64,000 nt of DNA from an uncultured Planctomycetaceae bacterium. Its GTDB lineage: Bacteria > Planctomycetota > Planctomycetia > Gemmatales > Gemmataceae. Under the pieces are notes generated by a model. It was not told the origin of the DNA. It saw only the letters and a program-made list of their open reading frames with translations, and made no database searches. The stretch covers positions 1 to 64,000 of the forward strand of contig CALARU010000312.1 in NCBI GenBank assembly GCA_937888715.1. Direction: 5' to 3'. Every line of letters starts with the position of its first letter. The first letter of the stretch is position 1. Below, in pieces: positions 24,505 through 33,264 of the stretch. A program made the translations under genes and the position numbers.

Positions 24505-26709
24505 ATGACAGAACCCATCCAGAAAATATGGCCTGAACTTGTACGTCTTATTCTTGGTCGCTATGACGAAAAATTGTTGCGCGAAGTCGTGCAGCGATTC
24601 CTTCGCCCTAGAAATCAATGGCCTGTTGAAGAACTTATCGACCGTTGCGTTGAAGCATTCGATAACACGGTTTTACTAAACCGCAGATTAAAAGAACTTG
24701 ATGAATCGCGCAAAACCCTTCTTGCTGCTTTGGCCCAATCCGGACAATGCAAATGGAAGCTTGGGCAGTTGATTGAGATTAGCATGTGCTTGGGGCAGGA
24801 AGATGGTTTGTCTGCTGTATTTGATTTGTTGAACCAAGGATTTTTATTGCCTGATGTTGTCAACCTTGAACAAAAGGATCGTCTTCCAAAACCTTGCAAA
24901 AGCCCATACATCAAAAGTTTTGAGCAGTGGATTGGGTTTCCCGGCCCTGAAGGATTGGCGATTTTCCTGCCTCCCCCCATCAGCCAAAGGTCGATAGCTT
25001 TCCCTTTATCATTGCCCCAAAAATACGAACCACCTGAAGGTGCGGAACTCCTTGAACCCGACCCCATTGCTCCTGTCCTTCAAGCTGATGGTATGGAGTT
25101 TCCTCTTCGCATGTCGGTTCTATTGCAGATGGTTCATAAAGATCCCCTGCGTAAAAATCAGCAGGGTGGATTTTTCAAAAGAGATCTCGAAAATCTTCGT
25201 GCCAATTCCATGCTTTCTTCTGATCCTTCCGACCGCTTAATCGAAGTTCCTGATCTCGGTATTCTTTTAACTGAAATAGGTTTGAAACTAGGCATTCTTA
25301 TCCCCAAAGAAAGTGAATTGCACCCTGGAACTTTTCCCGCTTCTTGGGATGAAGGCTTGCTTGCAGTGCTGACTGAAATTTGGGCTGCGCTTCCCGCAAT
25401 TGATTCCTGGAACCCTTGCACTGGCCTAAATGATAATCCTGAAGATCGAAGCAACCCCTACAATTCGGCTTGCCTTGTTGCGGTTCTTGCGCTTGGCAAT
25501 CTTCCCCCTAATCAGTGGGTGGATCCAGAGTTTCTTGAATCCTGGGTGATTGATCATCATCCTTATTGGAAAGACCGGGAATCGATTAGGCCTTCCCGAT
25601 TAAAAGGCTGGTTGGTTAAATTCCTCCTTGGCATCGCATTTCAAATCCGGATGATCCAGGCAACCAAGTTGCTGGGCGGAAAATATTTGGTCAGGCTCAG
25701 TCCCGTGGGGCGATCCATTCTTGGTTTGCAAAAAGAAAATGATCTGCAAGATGTGATTGCAAAAACTTTGCTGGTGCAGCCCAATCTTGAAATTCTTGCT
25801 TTTCGCCAAGGATTGAATCCGGCACTTGCAAGAGATCTTACCAACCTCGCAACTTTGAAAAGCATTGGCCCCGCTTGCCAGTTGTTGTTGGAACCCGAAT
25901 CGGTCTATTTCGCTTTGGAAACAGGCTTACGCTACGAAGATATTTGCGGATTACTGGAAAGGCACGGCACTCGTGCAACCCCACAGGCGGTATTGGATGC
26001 CATTAAAACTTGGTCGAATAAACATGAACGAATAACGATTTATGCATCTGCAACGCTATTGGAATTTCCAACCGCACAAGATCTTGAGAATGCGCTTTCG
26101 CGTGGGTTGCCTGCATTAAAAATTTCGGATCGCTTTGCGGTAACTACAAGTGAAGAAGGCATTGATTTTAGCCAGTATAGGTTGACTGCGACCAGAGATT
26201 ATGGGTTGATGCCCGAAAAATGTGTGCAAGTTGAGAGCGATGGCGTGACACTTGTTGTTGATATAAGCAGGTCTGATCTTTTGCTTGAAACCGAGTTGCC
26301 CAGATTTGCAGATTTTGTTGAAGATGCTTCATCGCAGCAAAGAAGAGTTTATAAGCTTAGCCCCGAGACGCTGAAAAAGGCCGACCAGATTGGCTACACC
26401 CCAACAGCCTTGGACGATTGGTTTCAACAAAGGTTGGGGCATTCGCTGACTCCCGCAATTCAATTGATTCTTGGTGCAAAATCGGATGCAGTTCCTCCAA
26501 GTTTTGAAACCATGCTGGTCGTGCATTTGGAAAATGAACTGATCACGGATGGAATTATGCAATGGCCTGACACATCGCAGTGGATTCATTCTAGGCTGGG
26601 GCCTTGTGCTCTAACTGTTACTAGCGAATCATTAGAGAAATTAAGAAAAGCACTGTTGGAAGCTGGCCATAAACTTGTTGAATCTAGCGCGGTACAGGCA
26701 GGATGTTAA
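24505..26709 (+). CDS. Helicase_C_3 (XPB/Ssl2 helicase-associated domain) protein
   Basis: A 734-aa protein without helicase motifs of its own. Its second half (from about LAFRQGLNPALARDL through YASATLLEFPT and ALKISDRFAVTT) matches the family known as XPB/Ssl2-like, helicase-conjugated or Helicase_C_3. In actinobacteria such a gene also lies beside XPB (Rv0861c/Rv0862c in M. tuberculosis), which supports a shared function. The first 400 residues are mostly helical with winged-helix-like segments. The extreme C-terminus (668-722) is the module repeated as the 80-aa upstream protein. The gene starts 2 bases after that small gene. It probably binds DNA or regulates the helicase. Confidence 0.85.
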   Translation: MTEPIQKIWPELVRLILGRYDEKLLREVVQRFLRPRNQWPVEELIDRCVEAFDNTVLLNRRLKELDESRKTLLAALAQSGQCKWKLGQLIEISMCLGQEDGLSAVFDLLNQGFLLPDVVNLEQKDRLPKPCKSPYIKSFEQWIGFPGPEGLAIFLPPPISQRSIAFPLSLPQKYEPPEGAELLEPDPIAPVLQADGMEFPLRMSVLLQMVHKDPLRKNQQGGFFKRDLENLRANSMLSSDPSDRLIEVPDLGILLTEIGLKLGILIPKESELHPGTFPASWDEGLLAVLTEIWAALPAIDSWNPCTGLNDNPEDRSNPYNSACLVAVLALGNLPPNQWVDPEFLESWVIDHHPYWKDRESIRPSRLKGWLVKFLLGIAFQIRMIQATKLLGGKYLVRLSPVGRSILGLQKENDLQDVIAKTLLVQPNLEILAFRQGLNPALARDLTNLATLKSIGPACQLLLEPESVYFALETGLRYEDICGLLERHGTRATPQAVLDAIKTWSNKHERITIYASATLLEFPTAQDLENALSRGLPALKISDRFAVTTSEEGIDFSQYRLTATRDYGLMPEKCVQVESDGVTLVVDISRSDLLLETELPRFADFVEDASSQQRRVYKLSPETLKKADQIGYTPTALDDWFQQRLGHSLTPAIQLILGAKSDAVPPSFETMLVVHLENELITDGIMQWPDTSQWIHSRLGPCALTVTSESLEKLRKALLEAGHKLVESSAVQAGC

Positions 26710-26714
26710 ATTAG

Positions 26715-27275
26715 CTATTTCTTTTGCTCAAGTGTTTTTGAAATGTCGGTAAGTGTTTCATTGATCATAAAAAAGACTATGATCAATTCGCAGTAAATGC
26801 GAATAACCAAGGGGCCCAATAACATAGTTAGAAACCCGATTAGTATTCCTTGAGAATTAATGTTAACAAGCGAAATAATAAATAGCCCTAATCCAATCAC
26901 CACACTTATAATAGTTCCAATCCAAAAAAAGATGCTGACCAATTTTGGGGTGATCATCCTCTTAAAGCAAAGGTAATCCCAAACATTGTTCGGAATCATT
27001 TCAAAGGGAATTTTCAAAGCGGGGCTTGCTGCAGTTGATTCAGTTCGATTAACTGGCATTGGAGTTTGAGATAAAGCTTCAGGCGGTTTTTCAGCGGTAG
27101 CAAGAAATGCAAAAGAAGGAACTTCTCTCCAGCAAGTCCAAGCGGCCATCGTAGGTGTCCAAACTAAAGCATCTTTTGAAACCTTGCCTTCTTTTATCAT
27201 GGATTGAACCGTCAAAAAGGGAAAGGGGCCCTGACCTTTTCCTTGAATTACCACATGCCATTGTTGCTCACTCAT
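26715..27275 (-). CDS. GYF-2 domain protein with DUF4282 membrane segment
   Basis: A 186-aa protein. Residues 1-60 form a GYF_2/DUF4339 domain (WHVVIQGKGQGPF, then DALVWTPTMAAWTCW). A variable linker follows, and residues about 108-178 form a DUF4282 region with two membrane helices (FFWIGTIISVVIGLGLFII and a second hydrophobic stretch ending RIYCELIIVFFMIN). Such proteins are common in planctomycetes, and the GYF domain probably binds proline-rich peptides at the cytosolic face. AAAAGGA lies 8 bases before the ATG. It converges with the 734-aa helicase-associated gene, 5 bases apart. Confidence 0.85.
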   Translation of the reverse strand: MSEQQWHVVIQGKGQGPFPFLTVQSMIKEGKVSKDALVWTPTMAAWTCWREVPSFAFLATAEKPPEALSQTPMPVNRTESTAASPALKIPFEMIPNNVWDYLCFKRMITPKLVSIFFWIGTIISVVIGLGLFIISLVNINSQGILIGFLTMLLGPLVIRIYCELIIVFFMINETLTDISKTLEQKK

Positions 27276-27341
27276 CTTTAAATCCTTTTGGGGCGATCAA
27301 TTTGGATACTTATAAGAACAAGTATACTACGGTATAAAACA

Positions 27342-27554
27342 TCAAGGCAGATTTGCGATCGGACTGTCTTTGCTTTTTTTCAATACATAAAAGCAAGGCG
27401 CATCAGAGTTAGGATTGGGGATGAAGCTCACAAGTTCCCAGCCATTTTTGCCCTCCAATCCAAGGGCTCGTTGCAAAATAAGCATGTCTTTACGGGTGGC
27501 TATGGGTGAAGTACCAACCACCTTGTATTTCCATTCTCCGGTGATAGTTGACAA
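27342..27554 (-). CDS. DUF4177-like small protein, TTG start
   Basis: A 70-aa protein with the DUF4177 pattern: WKYKVV near the N-terminus, then LQRALGLEGKNGWELVSF. The open frame extends upstream to 27671, but an AAGGAG Shine-Dalgarno 7 bases before a TTG at 27554 marks the real start; upstream residues are hydrophobic non-family sequence. The function of the family is unknown. It lies 66 bases before the GYF gene on the same strand and diverges from the cyclase gene. Confidence 0.8.
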   Translation of the reverse strand: MSTITGEWKYKVVGTSPIATRKDMLILQRALGLEGKNGWELVSFIPNPNSDAPCFYVLKKSKDSPIANLP

Positions 27555-27561
27555 GATTGAA

Positions 27562-27567
27562 CTCCTT
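27562..27567 (-). promoter_or_regulatory. Shine-Dalgarno that fixes a TTG start
   Basis: AAGGAG on the minus strand, 7 bases before the TTG at 27554. This is the only strong ribosome-binding site in the frame. Confidence 0.8.
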
Positions 27568-27602
27568 GGAAAGAACATAAAAATAATATTCAAAGTAATG
27601 AG

Positions 27603-27627
27603 TACTTTTACTTTACTTGTAAAAGTA
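27603..27627. promoter_or_regulatory. Perfect 9-bp inverted repeat between DUF4177 and cyclase genes
   Basis: TACTTTTAC and GTAAAAGTA are separated by 7 bases, in the region between two divergent genes. It is a good operator candidate for either gene; no regulator is adjacent. As a hairpin it lacks a T-run, so a terminator is less likely. Confidence 0.45.
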
Positions 27628-27751
27628 ATGCAACTAAATAGGTGTGGCATTAATGAGAAATTAGTAGGCAATGGCCCCTAAATGTAATGTATGTTATCAT
27701 TAACCTTTGTATTTAAAGTATGAATGATGCGGAGTTCAAAAAGGTTGCAAC

Positions 27752-30289
27752 ATGTCCCAAAACTTAAACCCTAGCGCTAGTGGTCAGCCAAAAATAACCG
27801 ATGTTTTTTCAGGGCTATTTAAGTCGCTCACCCATGAAAATATAAGCAGTGTGGATGGGTTTGTCGAAAATGCTGTGCAAAATATCCGGATGGTCAACAA
27901 AACTTTAGGCATGCTGAATACCGACTTTAGTAAAGTCTTTGAGAATTTATTGCAAACCATCCAATCGAAAATATGTCATTTAACTTCTTCCGATCGTGCC
28001 TCGATTTTTCTGTTGGATAAAGAAAGGCAACAGCTTTGGCTAGTGGTAGAGGGCGCCAATAATACCAATGTTGAAATTAGAATTCCGTTTGATCCTTCAA
28101 CAATCGCTGGCGAGGTGGCCACTTCACAAAAAACCATTAACATTCCATTCGACTTTTTTGATGACCCGCGATCCGGGTTTGCTAAAAAACATTTCGAGCA
28201 GACAGGTTATCGTACCTACTCAATGCTGGCTATTCCTTTGTTTGATGAAAAAGGCGAACTTGTCGCAGTTGTTGAGCTAATCAACAAAGTAAAAAATAAT
28301 GATAAGAACGAGCAACTTGAAACTCGAATAAATAAGCTCGGTTTCACCAGTGCCGATGAAGATATGTTTAGCAAATTTTCTGTTCTCATCGCTCATATTA
28401 TTGAAAGCTCGAATTCGTTTTATCATGCTGCCCAAAAACAGCGTGTTGCAGATACTCTTATGAAAGCAGTACTTTCAGTGGGGCAAAGCCTTGATCTTGA
28501 AGATACACTTAAAACAGTGATGGATCAGGCGAGTTACTTGCTTAATGCTGATAGAAATGCGTTGTGGCTTATTGATCAAGAAAAATCAGAGCTTTGGACC
28601 AAAGTTTACAATGCGGGGGTATCAACCGTTTTGCGCATCCCGATAGGGGCAGGGTATGCCGGGTATGTTGCCAAAACAGGCGAAATACTAAATATACCTT
28701 TAGATGTGTACGATCATCCGGATTCAGGCACCTCTAAACAAATGGATAAGAAGAATGGGTACCGGACTTGCAGTTTGCTATGTATGCCTGTGTTTAATCC
28801 GAAGAAAGAATTAATCGGGGTTACCCAGGTTGTCAATAAGTTGCAAAGGGGGGAGTTTTCTCCTTATGATCCTAAAACTTGGCCTTTGGTTCCTCCGCAA
28901 TTTAAAAACAGCTTCACCAGTGAAGATGTTGAGTTTATGAAAGTCTTTAATACGCAGGCCGGTATAGCTCTTGAAAATGCGCGCCTTTTTGAAAAAATTA
29001 AACACGAGCAAATGATTCAAAAAAGCATCCTTCGTAGTTTGTCGGATGGTGTGATATCAACCGATACCCATGGATTAATCATTGCTGCCAACCAAAAAGC
29101 TTACGATATTCTTGGCGTTAATAAAGCGGATGGCCAGCAATTGGAGGGCTGCTCGATTCATGAGAAGATTAAAATCGAAAATGCTAATTTTTCCAAATGG
29201 TTTAATGCAAGCTTGGAAGGCGCTGATGAAAAAACCAGAAACCAATATTATCCTGACCAAGTGTTAAATTCTCAGATCAACGAACACCGCAATTTGAATG
29301 TTTCCATTAACACCATGGCGGATGCGGATCAGGGGGATAAAGTGCAGGGGGCTTTAGTGATCCTAGAAGATATAAGCCAAGAGAAACGGCTTAAAACCAC
29401 CATGTATCGCTACATGACGCAGGAACTGGCAGAGCAATTGCTTGCAGATGGCAGCCCAAAAATGGGCGGAGATCGCAAAGAAGTATCCGTGTTATTTTCT
29501 GACATCCGGGGCTATACCTCCCTTTCTGAAGTGCTTTCTGCTGAAGATGTTGTTTCTATGCTGAACGAATATTTTGAAACCATGGTCGATTCGGTGTTGA
29601 CCCATAAGGGGACTCTCGACAAGTACATTGGCGATGCGATTATGGCCGTCTTTGGCACCCCGCTTGCTCTGCCCGATCACGCCTGGCTTGCAGTGCAGAC
29701 TGCAATTGATATGAGGCACCGCCTCAAGGAGTTTAATGCAAAGCGAGTTGAAAAGCTAAAGCCCAAGGACCAGAAAGAATTTGATCTGGTAAATATCAAG
29801 ATTGGAATTGGAGTGAATTCCGATTCTGTAATTTCCGGGAATATCGGATGTACGAAACGAATGGAGTTCACCTCGATCGGAGATGGTGTTAACCTTGGCT
29901 CGCGTTTGGAAGGAACAAGCAAAGTTTATGGTACAGATATCATAATTAGTGAGACAACTTATAAAAGTTGTGCAGACCGGATTTGGACTAGGGAACTCGA
30001 TCGAATTCAAGTCAAAGGTAAAAATCAGCCCATTAGTATTTACGAGGTTTATGGGTTGCGTTCGGATCCGTTAAGTGCAAGTCACGAACAAATTATCGAG
30101 CTTTATCATAAGGCCAGAGCTTTTTACCATCAGATGAAATTCGGTAAGGCGATTGGACTATTTGGAGAGGTTCTTGAGTTGGATAAACTAAATAAGGCGG
30201 CAAGCCTGCACTTGGTGCGATGCCAGCACTTTCTTTCCAACCCTCCTCCTGATGATTGGGATGGGGTCTGGCGTTTTACCGAGAAGTAG
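27752..30289 (+). CDS. GAF-GAF-PAS class III adenylate/guanylate cyclase
   Basis: An 845-aa cytosolic signal protein. Two GAF domains (about 60-215 and 230-415) share the NIPFDFFDDPRSG / NIPLDVYDHPDSG motif. A PAS-like domain (about 425-540, LSDGVISTDTHGLIIAAN) follows, then the class III catalytic domain (about 560-760) with metal Asp residues in LFSDIRGYTSL (near 579) and YIGDAIMAVFG (near 626), and TSIGDGVNLGSRLEG. A short TPR-like tail ends the protein. It should make cAMP or cGMP in response to small ligands bound by the GAF domains. AAAAGG precedes the ATG. Confidence 0.93.
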   Translation: MSQNLNPSASGQPKITDVFSGLFKSLTHENISSVDGFVENAVQNIRMVNKTLGMLNTDFSKVFENLLQTIQSKICHLTSSDRASIFLLDKERQQLWLVVEGANNTNVEIRIPFDPSTIAGEVATSQKTINIPFDFFDDPRSGFAKKHFEQTGYRTYSMLAIPLFDEKGELVAVVELINKVKNNDKNEQLETRINKLGFTSADEDMFSKFSVLIAHIIESSNSFYHAAQKQRVADTLMKAVLSVGQSLDLEDTLKTVMDQASYLLNADRNALWLIDQEKSELWTKVYNAGVSTVLRIPIGAGYAGYVAKTGEILNIPLDVYDHPDSGTSKQMDKKNGYRTCSLLCMPVFNPKKELIGVTQVVNKLQRGEFSPYDPKTWPLVPPQFKNSFTSEDVEFMKVFNTQAGIALENARLFEKIKHEQMIQKSILRSLSDGVISTDTHGLIIAANQKAYDILGVNKADGQQLEGCSIHEKIKIENANFSKWFNASLEGADEKTRNQYYPDQVLNSQINEHRNLNVSINTMADADQGDKVQGALVILEDISQEKRLKTTMYRYMTQELAEQLLADGSPKMGGDRKEVSVLFSDIRGYTSLSEVLSAEDVVSMLNEYFETMVDSVLTHKGTLDKYIGDAIMAVFGTPLALPDHAWLAVQTAIDMRHRLKEFNAKRVEKLKPKDQKEFDLVNIKIGIGVNSDSVISGNIGCTKRMEFTSIGDGVNLGSRLEGTSKVYGTDIIISETTYKSCADRIWTRELDRIQVKGKNQPISIYEVYGLRSDPLSASHEQIIELYHKARAFYHQMKFGKAIGLFGEVLELDKLNKAASLHLVRCQHFLSNPPPDDWDGVWRFTEK

Positions 30290-30390
30290 GAAGAGTCGTA
30301 AAGCAGAAATGTTTCTGGTTGCGTTTGCTTGTGATTGATTTACCATACAGATAGAAATCTAAGCGTTCCATAATTGGGAAGGGAATGGTC

Positions 30391-31602
30391 ATGCAGCAAG
30401 GCAAAAGTGGCTTTGGTAGGCGTCAATTTTTAAAGCGCACAGCCGTAACCACTGCAGGAGCTTGTACTTTTTTGCCCGAGGCAAAAGGAATTGAAATTGG
30501 GAATAGTTCAAGCATTAAGAATTGCATCTTCCTTCTATTAACGGGTGGGCCTAGCCAAATAGATACCTTTGATCCCAAACCGGATGCTAGGTCGGAAATT
30601 CGTGGCCCGTTTAAAGCAATATCTACCAAGGTTCCTGGCACTTTTTTTGCTGAAACTCTGCCACTTCTAGCTTCCCGGGCTGATAAGTTTACAGTGGTTC
30701 GTTCCTTGTTTCATGATGAAGCACCTATCCATGAAACAGGATTGCAATTGATGCAGACGGGCAGGGTTTCCACCGTTCAAAATTGCTTTCCAAATTATGG
30801 GTCTGTTTGCGCTTCGCTTGCTTCCCCCTCGTATTCCCAAGTGCCAAGCTTCGTAGTGCTTCCCTCTAAAATTGGACTTACAGGCGTGGCCATGTATCAG
30901 GGGCAGGAGGCAGGTTTTTTAGGTGATCAATTTCAGCCGGTGAACATTAGGTCGCACGCCAACGATATCAGAAATATTAGTGAAATTACCCACAACAATA
31001 GCGAATTAAATCTTGGGATGATTCGTTCAACGGTTGCAAATCTTAGCTTTGATTCCCGCTATGGAAATACCAGATTTGGACAGTCCTGTCAGGCGGCTTT
31101 AGCGCTTGTTGAATCGGGTATAAAGTTTGTCACTGTAAATATGTTTGAAACCGTTTTTAACGAAGTCACTTGGGATTGCCATGCTGATGGCGGGGCGCTT
31201 GCGAGTAATTTGAATGATTACCGCACTAAAATCTGCCCTATGTTTGATGCTGCGTACGCTGCGCTTTTAGATGATCTTCAAGTTAAAGGGTTGCTTGATT
31301 CTACACTCCTTGTTGCGGTAGGTGAATTTGGTAGAAGCCCCTATTTAAACATGCGGGGTGGCAGAGATCACCATAGTGGAGTTTGGAGTGGGTTGCTTGC
31401 AGGGGCAGGTTTACCCGGTGGAGCTGTTGTTGGTTCTTCTGATGCCCTCGGTGGCGCACCTAAAAATACTCCTGTAAATCCTGCAATGTTTGCTGCTACT
31501 ATTTATAAGGCGATGGGAATTGACCCAACGCAAAAAATAAATCTTGCTAATGGAGTGTCAGTACCGCTAGCTGATTCCGCACCTATTCCTTCTTTGGTAT
31601 GA
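30391..31602 (+). CDS. DUF1501 protein with Tat signal (first copy)
   Basis: A 403-aa protein of the DUF1501 family, distantly related to sulfatases/alkaline phosphatases and very common in planctomycetes. GFGRRQFLKRTAV is a twin-arginine signal followed by a hydrophobic stretch, so it is exported folded. Family motifs include FLLLTGGPSQIDTFDPKP and VAVGEFGRSP, then GGRDHHSGVWSGLLAGAG. The ATG at 30391 is preferred to 30385 because AGGGA then lies 6 bases upstream. The DUF1549/DUF1553 cytochrome partner usually found beside such genes is missing here. The reaction is unknown. Confidence 0.92.
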   Translation: MQQGKSGFGRRQFLKRTAVTTAGACTFLPEAKGIEIGNSSSIKNCIFLLLTGGPSQIDTFDPKPDARSEIRGPFKAISTKVPGTFFAETLPLLASRADKFTVVRSLFHDEAPIHETGLQLMQTGRVSTVQNCFPNYGSVCASLASPSYSQVPSFVVLPSKIGLTGVAMYQGQEAGFLGDQFQPVNIRSHANDIRNISEITHNNSELNLGMIRSTVANLSFDSRYGNTRFGQSCQAALALVESGIKFVTVNMFETVFNEVTWDCHADGGALASNLNDYRTKICPMFDAAYAALLDDLQVKGLLDSTLLVAVGEFGRSPYLNMRGGRDHHSGVWSGLLAGAGLPGGAVVGSSDALGGAPKNTPVNPAMFAATIYKAMGIDPTQKINLANGVSVPLADSAPIPSLV

Positions 31603-31612
31603 ATACGAATAA

Positions 31613-32476
31613 ATGATTAATTCTGAATGGATATACGCTGTCGATGAAAAGAACTTTTCTCCAAAAGTAGTGGAGATGTCTAAGAATGTACCCGTGGTGG
31701 TGGATTTTTGGGCGCCTTGGTGCCAGCCTTGCAAATTGCTAAAGCCCATGCTTGAAAGTGCCATTCAAAATCTCAATGGCCAAGTCATGCTTGCGGAAAT
31801 CAACACCGATGAGAACCCCAATCTAGCATCATCATTCAAGGTTGAAGGAATACCTGCAGTTTTTGCTTTGAAGGATGGCCTTGTTGTTAATCGATTTCAA
31901 GGCTTATTAACCGATGAACAACTACAGGAGTTTCTTGCAACGCTTTTGCCCACCGAAGTAGATAAGCGATTGGTAGATGCTGTCGAATTAAAAAAAACGG
32001 ATGCTGTTGTAGCAGAAGAAACAGTAAGGGGGTTGTTCAAGGAAAACCCAAAGCATGATAAGGTTCGATTGGCCCTTGCAAGAATGTTAGCAGGAAAAGG
32101 GGATGAACAATCCGAAGTGCCCGGCCTCTTGGAGCCTTTTGGTTCGGATGGAGATACAGGCAAAGAAGTTCAGAAAATCATGGCTGAACTAAAGATCTAT
32201 CAAATAACAAAACCACTTCCTACCGAGGCTGATGTCCTTAAGCAAATCGAATTGAAGCCTAAAGATGGTTTAGCCTATTACCAGCTTGGCTGCCTTAAGG
32301 CCGCTTCAGGAAGTTACGAGGAAGCTCTGAAGCTTTTAATTCAAGCAGGCGAAAACGATATGAACCTTGCTAAGAATTGCGTTCGCGAGGCTATGGTCAG
32401 CATCTTCCATTTGGTTGGTGTGGGCAGTCCGCTTGCCAATCAATATCGATCAAAATTGTCGAGCCTACTTTACTAG
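31613..32476 (+). CDS. Thioredoxin with TPR domain (CnoX/YbbN-like)
   Basis: A 287-aa co-chaperone-type thioredoxin. The N-terminal thioredoxin fold has WAPWCQPCK with Cys37 and Cys40, so the active disulfide is kept, unlike E. coli CnoX. The rest consists of TPR-like helices (LAYYQLGCLKAASGSYEEA). In the family it protects unfolded proteins and passes them to GroEL. It follows the DUF1501 gene after 10 bases and its stop overlaps the convergent rhomboid stop by 4 bases (CTAG). Confidence 0.92.
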   Translation: MINSEWIYAVDEKNFSPKVVEMSKNVPVVVDFWAPWCQPCKLLKPMLESAIQNLNGQVMLAEINTDENPNLASSFKVEGIPAVFALKDGLVVNRFQGLLTDEQLQEFLATLLPTEVDKRLVDAVELKKTDAVVAEETVRGLFKENPKHDKVRLALARMLAGKGDEQSEVPGLLEPFGSDGDTGKEVQKIMAELKIYQITKPLPTEADVLKQIELKPKDGLAYYQLGCLKAASGSYEEALKLLIQAGENDMNLAKNCVREAMVSIFHLVGVGSPLANQYRSKLSSLLY

Positions 32477-33243
32477 AGGTTTTGCCCCCAGGACGCATTT
32501 TGCTTGCCTTCGCCTAATGTCTTATCGATAAAGAAAGCTAAAGGCAAACCCGCAATAAATCCGCCTATGTGCGCCCCATAAGCTACGCCGCCACCTTCCC
32601 CGGCGCCCAACTCCATGAAGCTACTAAATAGCTGCATTGCAAACCATAATCCTACTGCGACCATTGCTGGTACTGTGGTGACAAACCGAAAGATCAGGAC
32701 AGTTACATTGTTGTTGGGAAAGAAAAGAAGATAAGCACCCATGACCCCTGATATTGCTCCTGAGGCACCCAAACTGGGGGTTAAGAGGTCGGATTTCAGA
32801 AGAACACAAGTTGCAACATGAGCCAAAGATGCCAGTATCCCCACGGTAATGTAAAAAAGCAGATATTGTAGATGTCCGAGTCGGTCTTCAACATTATCAC
32901 CAAAGATCCATAGGAAAAGCATGTTGCCTAAAATATGGGCTATGCCTCCATGCATGAACATGGATGTGATTAGCGTGATGTAAACCGTGAAGGGGGTTGG
33001 CTCTAAACCAGGTCGGATAATCTCTTCGCCTGAGCGGGTTTTTCCCAAAACAGTGGGGCTTGATTGAATATCTTTTCCTGAAATGATTTCGGCGGGCACT
33101 GCAGAGAAAGTGTAAATAAAGCGCTCGTTCTCGCCAAAGTTTTGAAACATGACAAAAACAAAAATATTCATTGCTATTAGAGTGTAATTAACAAACGGGG
33201 TTCGAATCCGTTGCGAGTTGTCATCATACAGGGGCATTATCAT
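32473..33243 (-). CDS. Rhomboid-family intramembrane serine protease
   Basis: A 256-aa membrane protease with six or so membrane segments. The catalytic Ser161 lies in GASGAISGVMGAY, and His225 in AYGAHIGGFIAG completes the dyad. HGGIAHILGNMLFLWIFG is the conserved loop/helix region. The start is uncertain by two codons (33243 or 33237). It probably cleaves membrane-anchored substrates. It runs head to tail after the second DUF1501 gene, with a 21-base gap. Confidence 0.93.
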   Translation of the reverse strand: MIMPLYDDNSQRIRTPFVNYTLIAMNIFVFVMFQNFGENERFIYTFSAVPAEIISGKDIQSSPTVLGKTRSGEEIIRPGLEPTPFTVYITLITSMFMHGGIAHILGNMLFLWIFGDNVEDRLGHLQYLLFYITVGILASLAHVATCVLLKSDLLTPSLGASGAISGVMGAYLLFFPNNNVTVLIFRFVTTVPAMVAVGLWFAMQLFSSFMELGAGEGGGVAYGAHIGGFIAGLPLAFFIDKTLGEGKQNASWGQNL

Positions 33244-33264
33244 AAAGGTTACTCTGAAAAAGCA

